A DNA stretch of 64,000 bases from Candidatus Binatia bacterium (GCA_035544215.1 DATKHY010000006.1:1-64000); one strand, 5' to 3'; positions 34,592 through 48,808 are shown, numbered from the stretch's first letter. The notes: a model not told the origin generated them from the letters alone. Made by a program: numbers and translations.

Positions 34592-35674
34592 TGGCGCGCG
34601 TGTTGCTGTCGGGCTATTACGGCTTCGGAAACCTCGGCGACGAGGCGCTGCTCGACGTATTCGTGACGCAGATGCGGCGCCGCTTTCCGTCCTCGCGGGT
34701 CGAGGTGCTGTCCGCCACGCCGAAGACGACGTCGGATGCGTATCGCGTCGAGGCGACGCCGCGCTGGGACTGGCGCGCCGTTCGTGCCGCGATCGCGCGC
34801 GCCGACGTCGTGCTTTCGGGCGCCGGGGGTCTCTTGCAAAACGGGACGAGCCTGCGCAGCCTGCTCTACTACGCCGCGATCCTGCGCGAGGCGATTCGCG
34901 CGCGCCGCAAGACGATGGTGTTCGCGCAATCAGTCGGACCGCTGGATTTCTGGGGGAGGCTGGTCGTGCGGCACTTCTGCAAAGGCCTCGACCGAGCGAC
35001 GGTGCGCGACGAGCGCTCGCGCCGGCTGCTGCACGAGCTGGTCCCGCGCGCGCCTGTGGAGCTAACGGCTGATCCCGTCTTTCTGTACGACGCGCAGGAC
35101 GATCGGAGCGACCTCGCGGCGGAAGGGCTCGGGCCCGAGAGCGGAGCCTACGCGGTGATCAGCGTGCGCAAGGCCTCGGGTTTCCGCGACGGCGCGGCGG
35201 TGTTGACGCGCGCGATCGACCGTCTCGCGCAGCGGCACGCGATTCGCAGCGCGTTCGTGCCGCTCGGCGGCGCCGCGGACGCCGCCGCCTCGACCGACGT
35301 CATCCGGGCGTGCGCCTCGAGCCCCGTGCTCTTGCCGGACTGCACGCTGGCCAAGGCGGCGTCGATCGTGCGCGGCGCGAGCGTCGTCATCGGAATGCGG
35401 CTGCACTCGCTCGTGCTCGCAGCTCGTTATGGCGTCCCGTTTCTGGCGATGGCGTACGATCCGAAGGTGTCCGCGCTCTGCAAAGAGCTCGAGTATCCGC
35501 TTCAGCCGCTGTGGACGGCCGGGCAGCCGCGGCTCGACGACGCCGCGGTCGACGCGCTGGTCGATCGGCTTGTCCAGGAGCGCGACGCGCTCTCCGCCCA
35601 GCTGCAGCGGCGGCGCGAAGCCGTGCAAACCGCCGCGGCGCGCAACTTCGACGTGCTCGGGGAACTGATGGGCG

Positions 35675-35682
<8 letters not shown>
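34591..35682 (+). CDS. csaB: Polysaccharide pyruvyl transferase CsaB
   Basis: This 363-residue enzyme begins LLSGYYGFGNLGDEALL, the CsaB signature. GAGGLLQ follows near residue 75, and GMRLHSLVLAARYGVP lies near residue 270. CsaB adds ketal-linked pyruvate from phosphoenolpyruvate to a wall polysaccharide, which in Gram-positive bacteria and relatives is the ligand for SLH-domain proteins. The frame is open far upstream, but that part is antisense-like within DUF5693; the ATG at 34591 is the true start. It overlaps ileS by eight bases. No SLH protein lies in this window. Confidence 0.9.
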
Positions 35683-40398
<4,716 letters not shown>

Positions 40399-40418
<20 letters not shown>

Positions 40419-40887
40419 CAAGGCTGGAAAGCAGCAGCAAACCCACACCGACCGTGATGCACGAGTCGCCGAGGTTGAAGATGTTCGGCCAAATGCGATA
40501 GAAGTCGATGAAGTCGATGACGTAGCCGAAGTGCAGCCGATCGACGATGTTGCCGATCGCGCCCCCGACGATCATGCCGAACGCGACGCGCACCGTCCGC
40601 GACCGTGCGGCCGCGTCGCGAAAGCTGAACCAGAACAGCACGAGCACGACGATGGCCATGCCGATCAGGATCACGGCGTTGTTTCCGAACAGGCCGAACG
40701 CGCCGTGGATGTTGCGTTCGTACGTCCACCGCAAGAAATTCGGAATGACCGTGCGGCACGCCGGAAAGTCCGGGACGCAGTGCGTTGCGATCCAGCGCTT
40801 GGAAAGCTGGTCGGCCCACAGCACGACGATCGCGACGCCCGCGATGACGAAGGTGTTGATTACGCTAGAGGTTTGGTTGCGGGACAA
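40399..40887 (-). CDS. lspA: Lipoprotein signal peptidase (signal peptidase II)
   Basis: This membrane protease of about 162 residues removes the signal peptide from lipid-modified prolipoproteins. There are four predicted helices. The two catalytic aspartates lie in GNIVDRL and FNLGDS, and VIDFIDF is typical. The TTG at 40887 has AGGATGG eleven bases upstream; an ATG at 40923 is possible but lies deeper in ccdA. The next gene overlaps its end by 20 bases. With lgt nearby it would process the many lipoproteins of this window. Confidence 0.93.
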
Positions 40888-41596
40888 ACTGATAAAACCA
40901 TCCTGCGACGTTGAGGAATGCATTGTTGACGAGAACGAGGCCGACGACGATCAAGAACGCGCCGGCGGCGAACTCGATCGCGGCGAGGGAGCGTTTGATC
41001 CGGTTGAGCCAGGGCAGCACGACGCCGATCGCACCGGCCGTCGCCAGAAACGGCAGCGCGAGCCCGAGGCAGTAGAAGGAGAGCAGCAGCCCCGCCTGAC
41101 CGCTGTGCTGCTGCGACGCAATTGCCAAGATGCCGGCGAGGATCGGCCCGATGCACGGCGACCATCCGGCAGCGAAGGCCATGCCGACGAGCCCCGACGT
41201 CCAGAGGGTTGCGCGGCCGCGTACGACGTGCACGCGGGCGTCACGCATGAGCAGCGGGATGCGCAGCATGCCCATCATGTGGAGTCCGAGGATGACCACG
41301 ACTACGCCGCCGATCTGCGCGATCAGGACGCGATTCTGGTCGAGCGCGCCTCCGATCGCACTGGCGCTCAGCCCAAGTGCGACAAAAATCACGCTGAAGC
41401 CGAGCACGAACGCGATCGCGTGCAGCATCGTCTGCGTGCGCGCCGGCGCCGTCGGCCGCGCCTTCAGATCCTCCAGGCTCTCACCGGTAAGCAGGGAGAG
41501 GTAGGCCGGCACGAGCGGGAGGACGCACGGCGACACGAAGGAAACGAGGCCCGCTAGGAAGGCGATGCCGGCGGTAATGTGTGTCGTCGCGCTCAT
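40865..41596 (-). CDS. ccdA: CcdA-type thiol-disulfide transporter
   Basis: This 243-residue protein of six predicted helices belongs to the CcdA/DsbD transmembrane family. Cysteines in FVSPCVLPLVPAY and GWSPCIGPIL form the redox pair that passes electrons from thioredoxin across the membrane. It may serve cytochrome c maturation or the reduction of exported disulfides. The many cysteine-rich exported proteins here make the latter plausible, though that is inference. It is divergent from lgt with 19 bases between the starts and overlaps lspA. Confidence 0.93.
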   Translation of the reverse strand: MSATTHITAGIAFLAGLVSFVSPCVLPLVPAYLSLLTGESLEDLKARPTAPARTQTMLHAIAFVLGFSVIFVALGLSASAIGGALDQNRVLIAQIGGVVVVILGLHMMGMLRIPLLMRDARVHVVRGRATLWTSGLVGMAFAAGWSPCIGPILAGILAIASQQHSGQAGLLLSFYCLGLALPFLATAGAIGVVLPWLNRIKRSLAAIEFAAGAFLIVVGLVLVNNAFLNVAGWFYQFVPQPNL

Positions 41597-41615
41597 CGGT
41601 TACGTCAGGTTAGGA

Positions 41616-42467
41616 ATGCAGCACTGGTTCACCTATCCAAACATCGATCCCGTCGCGATTCATCTCGGGCCGCTGAAAGTCCATTGGTACGGCATCGCCT
41701 ATCTGGTGGCTTTCGTCTGCGTCTATCTCTGGATGAGCCGCCCTGCCGGGCGGCTGCGGCTGGGCCTGACACGGGACCAGATCCAGGACTTCCTGTTCTA
41801 CGCGCTGATCGGCGTGCTGGTCGGGGGCCGGACCTTCTTCGTGATCAACGACATCATCAGCATGCACGACGCGTCGTACTACTTCTCCAATCCGATCAAC
41901 TTCATCGCGGTCTGGAACGGAGGCATGGCTTTCCACGGTGGGCTAATCGGCGTGGTCGTGGCGATGTGGCTCTTCGTCCGCAAACACCCCGGGCTGAAGT
42001 ACGTGGTGGTCGGCGACGAGGTGGTGATGATGCTGCCCGTCGGCATCGCGCTGGTTCGGATCGTCAATTTCATCAACGACGAGTTGTGGGGCGACGTCTG
42101 CGTGCCGGACCATCCCTGGTGCATGATCTTTCCCACAGCACCGCTGGTCAACGGCGCGCAGGCCTATCGCTATCCGTCGCAGCTCATGGAAGGGATACTC
42201 GACATTCTGACGCTGCCGATACTGCTACTCGTCTATCGCCTCAAACCGAAAGACGGCGTCGTCGCGTGGACCTGGTTCACGCTCTACGGGATCACGCGCT
42301 CGATTGCCGAGATGTGGCGACAGACGGCGTTTAGCTGGATGGGCCTCACCGGCGGTCAGCTCTACGCGCTGCCGATGATCCTGCTCGGCGTGATCGGCAT
42401 CGTCTATTGCGCGACGCGCGGCACGCGCACCGACGTGCGGGTGGCGGCTCGCCCGTCTCCCGGATGA
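41616..42467 (+). CDS. lgt: Prolipoprotein diacylglyceryl transferase
   Basis: This 283-residue membrane enzyme transfers diacylglycerol from phosphatidylglycerol to the lipobox cysteine. The signature appears as NFINDELWG, preceded by GGLIGVVVA and followed by YPSQLMEG. The start is the ATG at 41616, preceded by TTAGGA. It overlaps yggS by four bases (ATGA). Lgt and LspA, the first two steps of lipoprotein maturation, are thus within 1 kb of each other, with ccdA between. Confidence 0.95.
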   Translation: MQHWFTYPNIDPVAIHLGPLKVHWYGIAYLVAFVCVYLWMSRPAGRLRLGLTRDQIQDFLFYALIGVLVGGRTFFVINDIISMHDASYYFSNPINFIAVWNGGMAFHGGLIGVVVAMWLFVRKHPGLKYVVVGDEVVMMLPVGIALVRIVNFINDELWGDVCVPDHPWCMIFPTAPLVNGAQAYRYPSQLMEGILDILTLPILLLVYRLKPKDGVVAWTWFTLYGITRSIAEMWRQTAFSWMGLTGGQLYALPMILLGVIGIVYCATRGTRTDVRVAARPSPG

Positions 42468-43144
42468 GCGAGGGCGCCGCCGAACGCTATCATCGGCTGC
42501 GAGGTGAGATCGACCGGGAGCTGCGCGGGTGCGGACGCGATCCCGGCGGCGTCACGCTGGTGGGCGTCGGTAAGGGCCAGCCGGTCGAGGCGCTGACCGC
42601 GGTGATCGCGGCCGGCCTGAAGGACCTTGGCGAGAACTACCTGCAGGAGGCGCGCCGGACTTTTGCGGCGGTGCCGCCGGTGCGCAAGCATTTCGTCGGC
42701 CACGTACAGACCAACAAGGCGAGCGGAATCGCTGCGGCGTTCGACGTGGTGCAGAGCGTGGACCGGCCAGAGGCCGGCGTCGAGCTCGCCAAGGCGGCGC
42801 AGCGGCTGGGAAAGCGTCTGCCAGTGCTGCTACAGGTCAACGTCTCGCCGACTGAGCGCTTCGGTTGCGCGCCGGCCAACGCGCCGCGGCTGGCCGAGAC
42901 GCTCCGCGGCCTGGCGTCGCTGAGGCTCGAGGGCGTGATGGCGATCGGGCCGCTTGACGCGGATCGCGCGGATATCGAGCGCGCTTTCGAGCTCGCCGCC
43001 AAGACGTTGGCCTCCGTAGGTGGAAGTACGCTTTCAATTGGCATGTCGGGCGATTGGCGTGAAGCTTTGCGGGCGGGCTCAACGATGCTGCGCATCGGCG
43101 AGGCGCTTTTCGGCCCACGACAGGTCAAGGGGAGGCAGGCATGA
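42464..43144 (+). CDS. yggS: YggS/PROSC family PLP-binding protein
   Basis: This 226-residue single-domain TIM barrel binds pyridoxal phosphate. The Schiff-base lysine lies in LVGVGKGQP, then come LGENYLQEA, HFVGHVQTNK and a final GSTMLRIGEALFG. The family controls free PLP levels and has no known catalytic activity. In Gram-positive bacteria and relatives it sits directly before sepF, as here, with an ATGA overlap on both sides. Confidence 0.93.
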   Translation: MSEGAAERYHRLRGEIDRELRGCGRDPGGVTLVGVGKGQPVEALTAVIAAGLKDLGENYLQEARRTFAAVPPVRKHFVGHVQTNKASGIAAAFDVVQSVDRPEAGVELAKAAQRLGKRLPVLLQVNVSPTERFGCAPANAPRLAETLRGLASLRLEGVMAIGPLDADRADIERAFELAAKTLASVGGSTLSIGMSGDWREALRAGSTMLRIGEALFGPRQVKGRQA

Positions 43145-43554
43145 GCGTGTTCAGCAAGATCGGATCGTTCTTTTCGATCCGAGACGACGAGGAAGAGTTT
43201 TACGGCGACGAGGTCGCATCGGGACGAGTCGTCCCGCTTTCCAGCGCGGGACGCCGCGGCGGGACGCAAGTGAGCGTCTATTCGCCGCGCAGCTATCAGG
43301 ACGTCGTCGAGATCGCCGACTCGTTGCGCAACCGGCAAGTCGTCATCGTGAACTTGCAGAACGCCGATCGAACGCTCTTGCAGCGGGTCGTGGACTTCAC
43401 GTCCGGCGTGGCGTACACTATCGACGGCAAGATCCAGAAACTCGCGGAGTCGATCTATCTGGTCGTTCCCGCCGGGATCGTGGTCAACGCCGCGGGCCTG
43501 CGCGAGTCGATGATGGCCGACGGCACTTTCGATTTCATGGCAAATAGAACGTAG
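43141..43554 (+). CDS. sepF: Cell division protein SepF
   Basis: This 137-residue protein has an N-terminal amphipathic membrane-binding segment (MSVFSKIGSFFSI). After an acidic linker, the SepF fold runs from about residue 45 with VVIVNLQN, VVDFTSGVAYTIDGKI and IYLVVP. SepF links FtsZ filaments to the membrane in bacteria that lack FtsA or use both. Its presence with DivIVA supports a Gram-positive-like division system. It overlaps yggS and lies 11 bases before divIVA. Confidence 0.95.
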   Translation: MSVFSKIGSFFSIRDDEEEFYGDEVASGRVVPLSSAGRRGGTQVSVYSPRSYQDVVEIADSLRNRQVVIVNLQNADRTLLQRVVDFTSGVAYTIDGKIQKLAESIYLVVPAGIVVNAAGLRESMMADGTFDFMANRT

Positions 43555-43565
43555 GACGGGGAGCG

Positions 43566-44114
43566 ATGGAAAAGATTACACCGGTCGACATTCAGCACAA
43601 GAGCTTCAAGAAGGCGCTCCAAGGCTATGACCGTACGGACGTCGACCAGTTTCTCGACGAGATCATCGAGACGCTCGAGGACGAGGCGCAGCAGCGCGCC
43701 GCGCTCGAGGCGGAGATCGCAGACTTAAAGGAGCGCATCAGCCACTTCAAGGCGATGGAAGAATCGCTGCAAAACACGCTCGTGCTCGCGCAGCGGACCG
43801 CTGACGAGGTCAAGGCGTCTGCGCACAAGGAGGCCGACCTCATTCGCGAACAAGCTCGGCTGGCGGGCGAACGCGAGATCGCCGGCTACAACGATGCCAT
43901 CGCCGAGGTGCGCCGCGAGCATCAGCGGACGGTCGAGGCAGCGGAGAAGGCGCGCGGCGAGCTGCGCAGCCTCATCATGACGCATCTGGCGCTGCTCGAG
44001 CGGGCCGAAGGCGCGGCCGGCAACGGCGAGCCGCAGAGCCCCTCCACCGTCGAGAGCAACGCGATCGAAGAGTCGCCGCCCAAGGCCGACACGACCCGCA
44101 TCACGGTTTATTAA
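43566..44114 (+). CDS. divIVA: DivIVA domain protein
   Basis: This 182-residue protein starts MEKITPVDIQHKSFKKALQG followed by YDRTDVDQFLDE, the DivIVA membrane-curvature module. A coiled coil follows from about residue 35 to 145 and then a variable Ser/Pro-rich tail. It marks negatively curved membrane at septum or poles and recruits partners. The ATG has GGACGGGGAGCG upstream. leuB begins two bases after its stop, an unusual pairing of division and leucine synthesis. Confidence 0.93.
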   Translation: MEKITPVDIQHKSFKKALQGYDRTDVDQFLDEIIETLEDEAQQRAALEAEIADLKERISHFKAMEESLQNTLVLAQRTADEVKASAHKEADLIREQARLAGEREIAGYNDAIAEVRREHQRTVEAAEKARGELRSLIMTHLALLERAEGAAGNGEPQSPSTVESNAIEESPPKADTTRITVY

Positions 44115-44116
44115 TA

Positions 44117-45181
44117 GTGCGGGTTGCCGTGCTCCCCGGGGACGGCATCGGCCCCGAGGTCACGCACGCCGCAGCGACCGTCCTGAACCACGTGCGGCCC
44201 GACGTGCAGTGCGTCGAGGCCGCGGTGGGCGGGGCCGCGCTCGGGCGCGGCCTGCCGGCGCTACCGCCCGAGGCGCGCGAGCTCTGCGACTCGAGCGACG
44301 CGATTTTGTTCGGCAGCGTCGGGCTTCCTGAATACGAGGGCAAGCCGCTGCCGGAGCGGCCGGAGTACGCTTTGTTCTTGCTGCGGCGCGACTACGAGCT
44401 GTACGCGAACCTGCGTCCCGTCAAAGTGTTCCCGGGTTTGGAAGAAGCCTCGTCGCTGCGCGCGGAAATTGTGCGCGGTCTCGACCTGCTCGTGATCCGC
44501 GAGCTCACCGGCGGAATCTACTACGGCCGGCCCAAGGAGCAGCGCCGCGTCGACGGCGTCGACGAGGCGGTCGATACGATGATCTACCGCGCCCCGGAGA
44601 TCGAACGGATCGCGCACGTCGCGTTTGCGTGTGCGCGCTCGCGCCGCAAGCACCTTACGTCCGTCGACAAGCAGAACATTCTCGAGACGTCGCGGCTCTG
44701 GCGGCGCGTCGTCAACGAGGTGGCGCGCGAGTATCCCGACGTCGCGGTCGAGCACCTGCTCGTCGACAACGCCGCGATGCAGTTGGTGCATCGGCCCGGC
44801 GCGTTCGACGTGATCCTCACGGAGAACATGTTCGGCGACATCTTGTCCGACGAGGCGGCGATCCTCACGGGATCGATCGGCACGCTTCCGAGCGCGAGCT
44901 TGGGCACGCGCCGGAACGAAGGCCGTCAGTTCGGCCTGTACGAGCCGATCGGCGGAACGGCGCCGGACATCGCAGGAAAAGATGTGGCGAACCCAACGGC
45001 GGCGATCCTCTCCGCCGCGATGCTGCTGCGCCATTCGCTCGGCGACGAACGGGCGGCGGAGCGCATCGAGCGCGCGGTCGAGCGGACCTACGCCGACGGC
45101 CTGCGCACGGCGGAGCTGGCGCGCGATGAGCCGGCGCTCTCGACGGGCGCTTTCGCCGCGGCCGTTATCACGCGGCTCTAG
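44117..45181 (+). CDS. leuB: 3-isopropylmalate dehydrogenase
   Basis: This 354-residue enzyme oxidises and decarboxylates 3-isopropylmalate with NAD in leucine synthesis. LPGDGIGPE opens the fold. RELTGGIYYG, VDKQNILETS, TENMFGDILSDE and the final GTAPDIAGKDVANP are the substrate and cofactor motifs that separate LeuB from isocitrate dehydrogenase. The start is a GTG two bases after divIVA. The stop TAG overlaps the convergent dehydrogenase stop within CTAG. No other leu genes are in the window. Confidence 0.95.
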   Translation: MRVAVLPGDGIGPEVTHAAATVLNHVRPDVQCVEAAVGGAALGRGLPALPPEARELCDSSDAILFGSVGLPEYEGKPLPERPEYALFLLRRDYELYANLRPVKVFPGLEEASSLRAEIVRGLDLLVIRELTGGIYYGRPKEQRRVDGVDEAVDTMIYRAPEIERIAHVAFACARSRRKHLTSVDKQNILETSRLWRRVVNEVAREYPDVAVEHLLVDNAAMQLVHRPGAFDVILTENMFGDILSDEAAILTGSIGTLPSASLGTRRNEGRQFGLYEPIGGTAPDIAGKDVANPTAAILSAAMLLRHSLGDERAAERIERAVERTYADGLRTAELARDEPALSTGAFAAAVITRL

Positions 45182-46158
45182 GCTTCGTCTCCCTCGATCA
45201 CGTTGATCACCACTTTGCCGCTCGCGTGGCCTTCCTCGACGTACGCGACCGCCCGAGCCACGTCGTCTAGGGCATAGCGCCGGTCGACCACGGGCCTCAG
45301 TTTTCCGCTCTCCGTGAGGTCCCGGATCGCTTCGAGGTCGTCCTCGCGGAATCGCGCAGAGAGGGCGACGAACCTTCTACCGCGCGCGAGCGATGCGAGC
45401 ACGGGCTTGATCATCAGCGCGAGCATGCCCAGCGAGGTGATCCGGCCGGGCGCGCCCACGGTCACGCACGTGCCGCCGGGCTTCAGCACGCGGCGATACG
45501 CCGATAGCGCGTGGTTTGCGACGCCGTCGAAGATCAAATCGTAGCGTGCCGAGTCTAGCGTGAAATCCTCGCGCGCATAATCTTTAACGCGATCGGCGCC
45601 GATCGATCCGACCATGTCGACGTTGCGCGTGCCGCATACGGCGGTGACCTCCGCGCCGTACGCCTTCGCGATCTGCACCGCGAACGTGCCGACGCCTCCC
45701 GAGGCGCCGTTGATTAGCACGCGGAGACCCGGCGCGATGCCGCCTTGTTTCAGCCCCTGCAGCGCGATGGAGGCGGCGAACGGAATACAGGCGGCGTGTT
45801 CGAACGTGACGTTACGCGGCTTGAGGGCGACTCTCGACGCCTTCGCGCAGGCGTACTCCGCGAAGGCTCCCAGACACGTGCCGAAAACGGCGTCGCCGCG
45901 CTTAAAGCGCGTGACGTTCTTGCCGATCGCCGCGACCTCGCCGGCCACGTCGCGACCCGGCCGTATCTTCGGCTTGCGCACACCGCACATCATCCGCAGA
46001 ATAAAGGGGCTGCCGCGCATGACGCGCCAGTCGAACGCATTGACTGCGGCCGCGCGCACGCGGATCAGGACGCCGTCGTCGCCCGGGATCGGCAGTTCGA
46101 CGTCGCGTACCTGCAGAACGTCGGGCCCACCATATCCCGTGTAGACGGCGGACTTCAC
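45178..46158 (-). CDS. Zinc-independent MDR-family NAD(P) oxidoreductase
   Basis: This 326-residue medium-chain dehydrogenase/reductase has the Rossmann segment GASGGVGTFAVQIAKAYGA and a GroES-like N-terminus with RPGRDVAGEVAAIG. The structural zinc cysteines are missing, so it resembles quinone oxidoreductases. A GTG start overlaps the TGA of the small lipoprotein gene by four bases. The substrate is unknown; NAD(P)H-dependent reduction of quinones or enones is the usual activity of this branch. Confidence 0.87.
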   Translation of the reverse strand: MKSAVYTGYGGPDVLQVRDVELPIPGDDGVLIRVRAAAVNAFDWRVMRGSPFILRMMCGVRKPKIRPGRDVAGEVAAIGKNVTRFKRGDAVFGTCLGAFAEYACAKASRVALKPRNVTFEHAACIPFAASIALQGLKQGGIAPGLRVLINGASGGVGTFAVQIAKAYGAEVTAVCGTRNVDMVGSIGADRVKDYAREDFTLDSARYDLIFDGVANHALSAYRRVLKPGGTCVTVGAPGRITSLGMLALMIKPVLASLARGRRFVALSARFREDDLEAIRDLTESGKLRPVVDRRYALDDVARAVAYVEEGHASGKVVINVIEGDEA

Positions 46159-46514
46159 ACGCGGGTCATCTCGTCGGCGACGCGACGGCCGATGAAGTCG
46201 ATGAAGTGCAGGTGCAGGAGCGCGTGCTCGTGCGGGTGCTCGGCGATCCAGGCGGAGCGCCAGCGCACCAGCGAGTCACGCTTGAGCGCGGCGACGGCGT
46301 CGTCGTCCATCCCGATGTACTCCTGCAAATCCACGCTGATGACGAGCGTGTCGTCGCGCCGCAGATCGAAGCCCATCACGACGTCGGGATAGCGGCGCTT
46401 CAGCTGCGCGAGGTCGTTCAGCTCCGCCTGATGCACGCGCTGCTCCGGCGTCGGCCCGCAGGCCGCGAGCAGCGCGGCCAGCGCGATTCCCACGAGGTAA
46501 CGCACGTCGGTCAC
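46155..46514 (-). CDS. Small lipoprotein of unknown function
   Basis: This 119-residue protein has the signal VRYLVGIALAALLAAC and no known domain. The mature part is rich in Asp, Arg and His and ends HALLHLHFIDFIGRRV. A GTG at 46514 is used, with a GTG at 46505 as an alternative. It is coupled by a four-base overlap to the oxidoreductase gene. It is divergent from the flagellar genes across 44 bases, which must hold both promoters. Confidence 0.65.
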   Translation of the reverse strand: MTDVRYLVGIALAALLAACGPTPEQRVHQAELNDLAQLKRRYPDVVMGFDLRRDDTLVISVDLQEYIGMDDDAVAALKRDSLVRWRSAWIAEHPHEHALLHLHFIDFIGRRVADEMTRV

Positions 46515-46558
46515 GGTGTGGAAACGATTCGGCTACGCCGTTCCGCTACCATGCGGGC

Positions 46559-47116
46559 ATGGACGGAATTGCTTGGGCCGCCAGCGCCATGGTCGCGGCG
46601 CGGACGCGCCTAGAGATCGCTACGGAAAATCTCGCCAACGTTTCGACCGACGGTTTTCGCCGCTCGGCGGCGCACGGTTTTCTCACCGCGCTAGGCGTGA
46701 AGGTCGAGCGGCAGACGGGCGGCGACCGCGGCGCGCTGCGGCATACCGGGCGCGACCTCGACCTCGCGATCGTCGGCGACGGAGCATTTCGCGTGCGTGA
46801 CGCCTCCGGCGGCGTGCGCGAGACGCGGGCCGGTGCATTCGTCCGGCAGAGCGACGGTACGCTACGCGACGGTCGGGGCGGCACCCTACTCGGCGCGCGT
46901 GCCGCGTTCCGCGGCTCCCGCTTCGATGCGCACGCTCTGGGGCTCCCGGCGTCAAGCCGCGTTGCGAGCGGGTACCTCGAAACATCCGGAGTCGACGCGA
47001 TCGCCGAGATGATCGACGTACTCGCGGCGGAGCGCTCCTTCGAGAGCGCGCAGAAGGCTGTGACGGCGATCGACGCGTCACGGCAGAAATCTTCCGACGC
47101 CGCGCGCGTCAAGTAG
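46559..47116 (+). CDS. FlgF-like flagellar basal-body rod protein (short)
   Basis: This 185-residue protein has the N-terminal rod motif ENLANVSTDGFRR and the C-terminal helix IAEMIDVLAAERSFESAQK. Both ends form the coiled core of rod proteins. The central domain is short compared with FlgG, so it is FlgF-like or another proximal-rod protein. It is eight bases before flgG. No flagellin, motor or export genes are in the window, so whether a full flagellum is made cannot be judged here. Confidence 0.8.
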   Translation: MDGIAWAASAMVAARTRLEIATENLANVSTDGFRRSAAHGFLTALGVKVERQTGGDRGALRHTGRDLDLAIVGDGAFRVRDASGGVRETRAGAFVRQSDGTLRDGRGGTLLGARAAFRGSRFDAHALGLPASSRVASGYLETSGVDAIAEMIDVLAAERSFESAQKAVTAIDASRQKSSDAARVK

Positions 47117-47124
47117 CGGCGGCT

Positions 47125-47853
47125 ATGGATCGCGCGCTCTTCGCAGCCGCCAGCGGCATGGCGGCGCAACAACGCAACCTCGATACGATCGCGGATAACC
47201 TTGCCAACGCCGAAGTCGTCGGGTTCAAGGGCTCGGCGCAGACCTTCGCCGAGTTGATCGCACCGGGCCAGGCCGGCATCGGCACCGTGGCGCTCGGCAC
47301 GCGCGTGCTGTTCAATCAGGGCAAGCTCGCACGCAGCCCGGGTGCCTTCGACTTGGCCATCGACGGCCCCGGATTCTTCACGCTGTTGGACGACCACGGG
47401 CGCCGGCGCTACTCGCGCGACGGCGAGTTCTCACGCGGAGCCGACGGTTCACTGCACAACTCGCAGGGCTTGTCGCTGGCAGGAGTTCGAATTCCCGCCG
47501 ACGCGGTCAGCGCGACGGTCGCCGCGGACGGAACGGTCGAGATCGCAGCTCCCGCAGGTAAGCGCACCGTCGGGCGCGTTCGCCTCGCGGAGTTTCCGGC
47601 GCCGGAGGCGCTGCGCGACGCCGGCGGCGGCGCGTTCGAGGCGACGACCGCTGCCGGTAGCCGGCGCGACGTCGTACCGGGCTCCGCCGACGGGCCGAAG
47701 CTGCGCTTTGGCATGCTCGAACAATCCAACGTCACGATCATCGACGCGATGATGCAGATCCTAACCGCGCAGCGCGCCTACGAGGCGAATGCCAAGGGCG
47801 TGCAGGCGGCGGATGAAATGCTGCGCATCGCGAACAACTTGCAACGTGGGTAG
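47125..47853 (+). CDS. flgG: Flagellar distal rod protein FlgG
   Basis: This 242-residue protein has DNLANAEVVGFKGS at the N-terminus, AIDGPGFFTLLDD in the middle and EQSNVTIIDAMMQILTAQRA followed by YEANAKGVQAADEMLRIANN at the C-terminus, all typical of FlgG. Its last 65 bases recur, diverged, at 49033-49097, downstream of an inserted hydrolase gene. The present 3' end may therefore be foreign or the original may have been displaced. The hydrolase start codon overlaps its last eight bases. Confidence 0.9.
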   Translation: MDRALFAAASGMAAQQRNLDTIADNLANAEVVGFKGSAQTFAELIAPGQAGIGTVALGTRVLFNQGKLARSPGAFDLAIDGPGFFTLLDDHGRRRYSRDGEFSRGADGSLHNSQGLSLAGVRIPADAVSATVAADGTVEIAAPAGKRTVGRVRLAEFPAPEALRDAGGGAFEATTAAGSRRDVVPGSADGPKLRFGMLEQSNVTIIDAMMQILTAQRAYEANAKGVQAADEMLRIANNLQRG

Positions 47854-47855
47854 CG
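47791..47855 (+). repeat. Direct repeat, flgG 3' end, copy 1
   Basis: These 65 bases, starting GCCAAGGG and ending GTGGGTAGCG, match 49033-49097 at 55 positions. All differences but one codon are synonymous, and 19 of 20 residues agree. It includes the flgG stop codon and the GTG that starts the hydrolase frame. Confidence 0.85.
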
Positions 47856-48808
47856 ACGAAGACGATGCGATCGCGGAAAGACCGTGTAAAGCGTTTAGGA
47901 TTGTAGCGTTCGTATTATGCGAAGCCGCTTTTTTGGCGTTGGCGATGCCGGCTCAGGCGCTGCCCGCGACCGGCGACTTTGCCGGCCCCGTTGACATTGG
48001 CGACCATCGTAAAATCTATCTCGAATGCAGCGGACAGGGATCGCCGACCCTCGTTCTCATCTCGGGCAAAGGCAATCGCGCCGACACCTGGAGCACGGCA
48101 GCGCCGGATGTACCCGGTCCAACCGTGTTCCCGACGGTAGCAAAGTTCACGAGGGTCTGCGCTTATGACCGGCCCGGAACCGTCGGCGCGCTGGCTTCCG
48201 AGCCCAGCCGAAGCGATCCGGTGCCGTTGCCCGTTACAACGGCCGCGGGTGCGGCGGATCTACAAGCCCTTTTGACCGCGGCCAAGGTGCCGGGCCCCTA
48301 CGTCCTCGTCGGGCATTCGATGGGGGGTCTGATCGCCGGGCTCGTCGCCAGTGAGCACGGCGACGATGTCGCGGGCCTTGTCCTCGAGGATGCGCTCTCT
48401 GAAGACCTATACGGCGGCTTGACGGCCAATCAGCGAGCGGTGTTCGAGAAACTTAATGGCGCCCCCGAAAACTACGACAATGTGAAGAGCTTCGAGGAGA
48501 TTCGGGCTGCCCCGCCGGTGCGGCCGATGCCTGTTGTCGTGCTCACTGCACGCCTGCCGCAGCTTTCGCCGGAGGTCATCGCTTCGGGACAGTTACCGCC
48601 CGAGGTGACGCCGGCGTTTGCCGATGCGCTCTGCGTGGCGCAGATGCAGACCCAAGACCATCTTGCTGCTCTCTTTCCTGGTGGCAGGCACATCATGGTC
48701 GCGAACAGCACGCACTACATCCACGTCGATCGGCCGCAGGTGGTAATCGACGCGATCCGCGATGTGGTCGACGCCGTGGGGGCGGGAAAGACAAGCCTGC
48801 GTATGTGA
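47846..48808 (+). CDS. Exported alpha/beta hydrolase, inserted in the flagellar operon
   Basis: This 320-residue alpha/beta-hydrolase has a hydrophobic segment at about 17-38 that looks like a signal peptide (cleavage near AQALP). Ser158 lies in the nucleophile elbow GHSMGG, and there is a late His in NSTHYIHVD. The GTG at 47846 is the same codon position at which the FlgJ-like gene starts in the second repeat copy, so its start appears to have been acquired at the insertion point. The gene looks less GC-rich than its neighbours. It interrupts flgG and the FlgJ-like gene and has no evident flagellar role; esterase or lipase activity is likely. Confidence 0.75.
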   Translation: MGSDEDDAIAERPCKAFRIVAFVLCEAAFLALAMPAQALPATGDFAGPVDIGDHRKIYLECSGQGSPTLVLISGKGNRADTWSTAAPDVPGPTVFPTVAKFTRVCAYDRPGTVGALASEPSRSDPVPLPVTTAAGAADLQALLTAAKVPGPYVLVGHSMGGLIAGLVASEHGDDVAGLVLEDALSEDLYGGLTANQRAVFEKLNGAPENYDNVKSFEEIRAAPPVRPMPVVVLTARLPQLSPEVIASGQLPPEVTPAFADALCVAQMQTQDHLAALFPGGRHIMVANSTHYIHVDRPQVVIDAIRDVVDAVGAGKTSLRM